Shown here in pieces: positions 59,844 to 64,000 of a stretch of 64,000 bases of DNA. Origin of the DNA: Acidaminococcus fermentans_A (GTDB taxonomy: Bacteria > Bacillota > Negativicutes > Acidaminococcales > Acidaminococcaceae); the NCBI RefSeq assembly GCF_052216985.1, contig NZ_JBQOUY010000007.1, forward strand, positions 1 through 64,000, given 5' to 3'. Within the stretch, counting starts at the first letter, position 1. Each line of letters starts with the position of its first letter. Made by a program: the position numbers and the translations under genes. The notes below the pieces were generated by a model, which saw only the letters and a list, made by a program, of their open reading frames with translations, was not told the origin of the DNA and did no database searches.

Positions 59844-60890
59844 TCACTGTTTCCGCCGGGCGTCCAGCTCTTCCAGCAGCCGCTCCCGGGCCAAGTCATA
59901 ACAGGCATCGATGTACGCCTGGCCCGCCTGCCGTACCAGCTGATACCCCAAAAGGGCAGACGCCGCCTGCCCGACGACGGGAACAGCTTTCAGGAAACTC
60001 CGAGCAGCAAATTTCCGGCCCAGGCTCTTGATGATCACCTTGATCCCTTCTTTGCTCATCCCTCCCAGGATCATAGCCTTATTCCCCAGAGAGACTTTTC
60101 GGCTGCTGTGGACGCTTTCCGGAGTGATCCCAAAGGCCTCCCGGATACATCCATACATCTGATAAAGGATCAGCAGATCCACGGCAGCATCCACTCCGAC
60201 GATGGGATTGACCCCGTTGTAGGCAGCATAGGTACAGCTCCGGCGCACATAGCTCTGGGCCGCTTCCCGTTTGGCATCCAGCTGCTCCCGGGTCCTGGCT
60301 TCTGCTGTCAGGATATACTTCTCCCGCCGGGCCGCCGGCATCTTTGCCATGATGGCGTCATTCAAAGCGGCCAGGCCGGAAGGAGCATCCTGACGGGAAC
60401 AGACAAATACCAGCGTAAAATCATCCTGTCCCAGCTGCGCCGCCACATCCTTCCGGATGGACTCTTCACTTTCTTCCAGGCTCAGGCCTTCTTCATAGAT
60501 CAGATCCGTCTTGTTCCGGACAAAGATACAGGGTTTTCCCTGGGCTGTCAGCTGCCGGAACAGTTCCGTATCTCCTTGATGGAGTTTGTCTGAAAACACG
60601 CAAAGGAACAGATCGTACTGCAGGAGGTGGAACTGCTCCAGGAATTCTTCCCAGGGGAAGGTCTTGGTCCCATACCCAGGCAAGTCAATGAACGTGGCGT
60701 CCCCATATTCCACCAGGAGAGGTTCCCGGGTGGTATCTGTTTCCACCCCCACCGGAGCGGCCTGATAGCCGCAGATGGCATTGATCAGGCTGGATTTTCC
60801 GGAACCAGGCTGGCCGAATAGGACAATGCTCACATTCTCTTCGTCCAGATTCTTCAATTTTTCTCTGATGGCATTCCCGTCATTTGTCAT
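59844..60890 (-). CDS. IRG/Era-like GTPase with a C-terminal hydrophobic domain, copy 1
   Basis: A 348-residue GTPase: G1 FGQPGSGKSSLINAICG (about 24), a G3 DLPGYGTKTF (about 68), G4 NKTDL (about 128), then a helical C-terminal part with GVNPIVGVDAAVDLLILYQMYG (about 230) and hydrophobic QAASALLGYQLV. Resembles bacterial relatives of immunity-related GTPases with a DUF697-type end. It overlaps the next GTPase gene by 4 bases (ATGA at 60887). Probably membrane-associated; function unknown. Confidence 0.85.
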   Translation of the reverse strand: MTNDGNAIREKLKNLDEENVSIVLFGQPGSGKSSLINAICGYQAAPVGVETDTTREPLLVEYGDATFIDLPGYGTKTFPWEEFLEQFHLLQYDLFLCVFSDKLHQGDTELFRQLTAQGKPCIFVRNKTDLIYEEGLSLEESEESIRKDVAAQLGQDDFTLVFVCSRQDAPSGLAALNDAIMAKMPAARREKYILTAEARTREQLDAKREAAQSYVRRSCTYAAYNGVNPIVGVDAAVDLLILYQMYGCIREAFGITPESVHSSRKVSLGNKAMILGGMSKEGIKVIIKSLGRKFAARSFLKAVPVVGQAASALLGYQLVRQAGQAYIDACYDLARERLLEELDARRKQ

Positions 60891-61945
60891 GGTTCCTCCA
60901 TCTGGATCTCTGCCCGGAGCCGTTCCCGAGCATATTGGTAACAGGCATCGATATATTTCTGGCCCAGGAAATACAGGCTACCGGCATTGAAGCCCATGAC
61001 AGCGGCACCTCCCACGACCGGGATCGCCTTGGCTGCTTTCCCTGATGCTTTTTTTCGCAGCAGCCAGGTCAGGCCCTTGGTGACCCGTTCCCCAGTGACT
61101 CCTTCTGCCAGTTTCTTCACGATCTGGGAACTGGGTCCTTCCGGCTGTACCTCTTTCTCACTAACTCCGAACGCTTCCCGGATGGAACGGTATAGGTTCT
61201 TCAGGATCTGGGCGTCCAGTGCCGCATCCATTCCGATCACCGGATTCAAGCCGTTGGCTGCCGCCAGCACCATGAATTTTTTCAACGTTCGTTCTGCGCT
61301 GTGCCGTTTTACCAGCAGCGCTTCTTCCGTATAGGCTTTGGCATGGCGGAAAAACCGATCCCTCCGGGCTTCCGGCAGGAGCATCCCCATGACCGTTTCC
61401 AATTCTGGGAGCCCCCGCTCTGCCGCAGGCTTATTCCGCCGGCAGCTGGTGAACACCACTTTTTCCCGGGGACCCACCAAGCTGCGGACATCCTGCAGGA
61501 TCCGGCGTTCCAGCTCTTCCCGGCTGCAGGACGGATCATAGAGCCCGTCGCATTTATTCCGGACAAAGAGACATACCCGGCCGGTCCGGGCGATTTTCCC
61601 AAAGAAATCCACATCCGCCCCATGGAGCTTTCCAGCAAAGACACACAGGAACAGATCGTACTGGAGGGGATTGAATGCACTGAAATAGGCATTTTCCGGG
61701 AATGCACTGGTATCATAGCCGGGCAGGTCCACATAGATCACATCAGGACATTCCACGATCTGGGCCTGCCGGGTAGTATCCGTGGCCTGGCTGACCCGGG
61801 CCACCCTCTGGCCCGCCAGTTCATTGATCAGGGAACTTTTCCCGGCTCCTGGCTGTCCGAACAGGCAGATCTTGATTTTATGATCCCGCTCCCGCTGCCA
61901 GGCCTGCAGGAACTGGGCTACGATGGCTTTGGTGTCCCCTGCCAT
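60887..61945 (-). CDS. IRG/Era-like GTPase with a C-terminal hydrophobic domain, copy 2
   Basis: A 352-residue paralogue: G1 LFGQPGAGKSSLINELAG (about 28), G3 DLPGYDTSAFP, G4 NKCDGL, then VLAAANGLNPVIGMDAALDAQIL (about 230) and GAAVMGFNAGSLYFLGQ (hydrophobic). AAAGGAGGCGG gives the start at 61945, clear of the asparaginase gene (14 bases). The two tandem, translationally coupled copies are moderately diverged. They may form a heteromeric pair; not tested. Confidence 0.85.
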   Translation of the reverse strand: MAGDTKAIVAQFLQAWQRERDHKIKICLFGQPGAGKSSLINELAGQRVARVSQATDTTRQAQIVECPDVIYVDLPGYDTSAFPENAYFSAFNPLQYDLFLCVFAGKLHGADVDFFGKIARTGRVCLFVRNKCDGLYDPSCSREELERRILQDVRSLVGPREKVVFTSCRRNKPAAERGLPELETVMGMLLPEARRDRFFRHAKAYTEEALLVKRHSAERTLKKFMVLAAANGLNPVIGMDAALDAQILKNLYRSIREAFGVSEKEVQPEGPSSQIVKKLAEGVTGERVTKGLTWLLRKKASGKAAKAIPVVGGAAVMGFNAGSLYFLGQKYIDACYQYARERLRAEIQMEEP

Positions 61946-61958
61946 TTTACCGCCTCCT

Positions 61959-62897
61959 TTATGCCGGCTGTTCATTGGCCAGGCTCCACATGAGCCGGGT
62001 CACAGCGGCTTCCAGGGTCATGGGGCCGCCGGATTCCACCCCGGCCTGGGCCGCCAGGATCCCCATGGGATACAGGGACAGATCCACGCCATCGAACAGG
62101 CACTGGCTGACGCAGACCACTTTGACCCCTCTCTTGATGGCCCGGCGGATAGCCGGCAGGAAATTCTGGTGTTCCGTATTCACCCCTCCGGCTCCGTAAC
62201 ATTCCAGCACCAGGCCCTTATACCCCCGTTCCACCGCATAATCGATGATATCCGGCTTCAATCCAGGGGTCATGGTCACCGCCATGACCCTGGGTTCCAT
62301 TTTTTCTTCCACCCGGAAGCCTCCTACATTTTCCCGGCTGGGCAGATTCTTCTTTACGCCCTCTTTTCCAAAATAGAGCACCGGGGCTTCATTGACACTT
62401 TCGAAAGCATTGGGATTCCGGGTAAAGATCTTCTTGGCACAATCCCCTTTGATCACCTTGTTCCCAAAGGCTACGAAGACTCCCGGCAGACCGCTGGCCG
62501 CCACGGAAAAAGCCAACTCCAGGTTGCTCCGGGCATCGCTGTTGGTCAGGCTGAGAGGCACCTGGGCCCCAGTGAGAACCACCGGCTTCCCTAGATTGAT
62601 CAGCATCCGGCAAAGAGCACTGGAAGTATAAGCCAGGGTATCCGTCCCATGGGTCAGGACAAAGGCATCATAATCGCTGTAATTGTCCCCGATCAGCCTT
62701 GCCCAGGCGCTCCAGTGAGAAGGCTCCAAATTGCTGCTGTCCAAAAGAGTCAGGTCCTGCACTGTGATTTCCCCCAAAGTCCGGAGCTCAGGCACCTGTT
62801 TCAGGATGTCCTCCCCCTTCAATGTCGGTTCCAGTCCATCATCCGTCACCGTACAGGCAATGGTTCCTCCGGTGGTCAGAAAAAGTATTTTTTTCAT
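61959..62897 (-). CDS. L-asparaginase (asparaginase/glutaminase family)
   Basis: A 312-residue enzyme: LFLTTGGTIACTVTDDG at the start (first catalytic Thr), VLTHGTDTLAYTSSALC (about 84, second catalytic Thr and Asp), then VLTGAQVPLSLTNSDARSNL. Hydrolyses asparagine to aspartate plus ammonia; no signal peptide, so cytosolic. Upstream of and co-directional with the GTPase pair by 14 bases. Asparagine use suits amino acid fermentation. Confidence 0.93.
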   Translation of the reverse strand: MKKILFLTTGGTIACTVTDDGLEPTLKGEDILKQVPELRTLGEITVQDLTLLDSSNLEPSHWSAWARLIGDNYSDYDAFVLTHGTDTLAYTSSALCRMLINLGKPVVLTGAQVPLSLTNSDARSNLELAFSVAASGLPGVFVAFGNKVIKGDCAKKIFTRNPNAFESVNEAPVLYFGKEGVKKNLPSRENVGGFRVEEKMEPRVMAVTMTPGLKPDIIDYAVERGYKGLVLECYGAGGVNTEHQNFLPAIRRAIKRGVKVVCVSQCLFDGVDLSLYPMGILAAQAGVESGGPMTLEAAVTRLMWSLANEQPA

Positions 62898-63018
62898 GGA
62901 TTTTTGGTTCTCCTTGTCCTATAATCTTATCAAAACAATTATATCATATGTGTCCGGTTCGGACAGAGGAAGTGGGACGGTTTCAAGAAATTTCACGGTT
63001 GTATAAGGTTGTTTTGTA

Positions 63019-63039
63019 ATAAAACAATGATTGTTTTAT
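63019..63039. promoter_or_regulatory. Palindrome upstream of the M48 protease gene
   Basis: ATAAAACAA-TGA-TTGTTTTAT, nine-bp perfect arms, lies 44 bases ahead of the start in a 185-base gene-free, AT-rich spacer (62898-63082) divergent from the asparaginase. Possible operator. Confidence 0.5.
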
Positions 63040-63082
63040 AGTTGTTTCTTTCTTTTTTGTTACTTTCGAAAGGGATGTTTTT

Positions 63083-64000
63083 ATGGAATGTCGGCTGACC
63101 CAGAAACTGAAAAAGAAACTTTTCCCCGTTCTGTCAGGACTGCTGCTCACCAGCGCCGTCACCCTGTCCCCGGCAGCCCTGCCGGCAGCGGAAGCCTTTG
63201 ACTGGAGCAATGCCATCGGCTCCGTGATCCTGGTTTCCGCCCAATACAGCATGCTGAACAAACAAGTGGCCTACTTGGACGGCAAGGGACGAGGCGAATA
63301 CCTGGAACAGATCAAGGGACAGGAGGGCGTCAACGAGGATCCAGAAGCCAATGCCATGCTGGACCGGGTCATGGGACGGCTTTCCACAGCCATTGCCAAG
63401 ACGGACCCCTCCATCGAAAAGAATCCCTATCATTATTTCGTCAACGACAGCACCAAATTCAATGCCTACTGTACCTTGGGACACAATGTATCCGTCAATA
63501 TCGGCCTGTTCACCACCCTGAACTACAACGAAGATGAATTGGCCTTCGTCCTAGGCCACGAACTGGGCCATGGGGAACAGCATGACCCGGCCAACGGCGT
63601 CAAACAGACTTTCCCCATCGCGCTCCTGGCAGCAGTGGCCGGCAGCCAAAGCAATATGCTGGAAGCGGTGGGCACCAATCTTTTGGCCAACCTGGGCAGT
63701 GCCAAACTGGTGACCCTGCCCATGGAAAAGAAAGCCGATGTGCTGGGCTTTACCTACGCTACAGAAGCAGGATACAACCCAGGAGCCGGCAGTGCCCTCT
63801 GGCAGCGGGTGATGGAAAAGATGGGCAACAACCGGGAAACCTTCCTGGGAACCATCTTCATGCCCAGCGACCATCCCAACAACGGATCCCGCCGGGACAA
63901 GTATACCCAGCGGATGTATGAATACAGCGGAAAACATGTGAACGTGGATAAAAAGACTGGGGCCATCCTGGTGAACAAGAAAGACCTGGGCTTGGTCCAG
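63083..64000 (+). CDS. Secreted M48-family metalloprotease, partial (C-terminus missing)
   Basis: The first 306 residues are present; the gene runs off the right edge. A signal peptide (VLSGLLLTSAVTLSPAALPA) is followed by the zinc motif HELGH at about residue 159 and the third ligand in MEKKADVLG (about 214), as in BepA/LoiP-type M48 proteases. It would act in the periplasm, matching a two-membrane cell. GAAAGGGA precedes the ATG. Confidence 0.9.
   Translation, partial: MECRLTQKLKKKLFPVLSGLLLTSAVTLSPAALPAAEAFDWSNAIGSVILVSAQYSMLNKQVAYLDGKGRGEYLEQIKGQEGVNEDPEANAMLDRVMGRLSTAIAKTDPSIEKNPYHYFVNDSTKFNAYCTLGHNVSVNIGLFTTLNYNEDELAFVLGHELGHGEQHDPANGVKQTFPIALLAAVAGSQSNMLEAVGTNLLANLGSAKLVTLPMEKKADVLGFTYATEAGYNPGAGSALWQRVMEKMGNNRETFLGTIFMPSDHPNNGSRRDKYTQRMYEYSGKHVNVDKKTGAILVNKKDLGLVQ

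Overview
The window looks like part of a chromosome of an anaerobic, amino-acid-fermenting Negativicutes bacterium, probably Acidaminococcus or a close relative. This is inferred from gene content and moderately GC-rich codon use, not from a database match. It is dominated by small catabolic units, each pairing a sodium- or proton-coupled organic-acid or amino-acid transporter with dehydrogenases, PLP enzymes or M20 hydrolases, often beside a LysR or IclR regulator. The right third is the origin-proximal housekeeping cluster rpmH-rnpA-yidD-yidC-jag-mnmE-mnmG-rsmG-parA-parB.

Left third (1-26.5 kb). A GltS-like symporter, an RraA-like protein and a D-2-hydroxyacid dehydrogenase lie opposite a LysR gene. 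Next is a pyroglutamate operon, pxpA / NRAMP-like transporter / pxpB / pxpC. A 2-oxoacid cluster (SDR, FAH-family hydrolase, 2-hydroxyacid dehydrogenase) is divergent from a GntP permease and a LysR gene. RidA and two PLP aminotransferases are divergent from a DAACS symporter, a DASS permease and a threonine dehydratase-like enzyme. An M20 amidohydrolase with a YfcC-type carrier, and an archaeal-type phosphoglycerate mutase with a second DASS permease and a LysR regulator, complete this part.

Middle (26.5-46.7 kb). A 470-base gene-free stretch ends in a 53-bp IS-end remnant inserted into a terminator. It is followed by a ferric-iron-type ABC operon (binding lipoprotein, ATPase, double-length permease, second ATPase). 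Then come PhzF, a glutaredoxin-like protein, a thiazoline-carboxylate-hydrolase-family protein, a ureohydrolase and a second NRAMP-like transporter. An IclR/amidohydrolase pair, two PatB/MalY-type C-S lyases, two tandem 50-53 aa ORFs, rpoN, an AAA ATPase, a secreted metallophosphoesterase and an exported protein with a frameshift fill the rest.

Right third (46.7-64 kb). This holds tRNA-Val(CAC), a DUF554 protein, parB-parA, pepT, an exported protein of unknown role, a perfect parS site inside the rsmG terminator, and the mnmG to rpmH cluster. dnaA does not follow rpmH here. Beyond rpmH lie a Nim-like flavoprotein, an AbgB-like hydrolase, two tandem membrane-type GTPases, an asparaginase and the start of a secreted M48 protease.

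The most unusual non-coding signals are two families of sequence-conserved terminator hairpins repeated across the window, the parS/terminator fusion, the IS-end remnant with a 4-bp target duplication, and palindromes in front of several genes. No CRISPR array, intact insertion sequence, rRNA or riboswitch was recognised.
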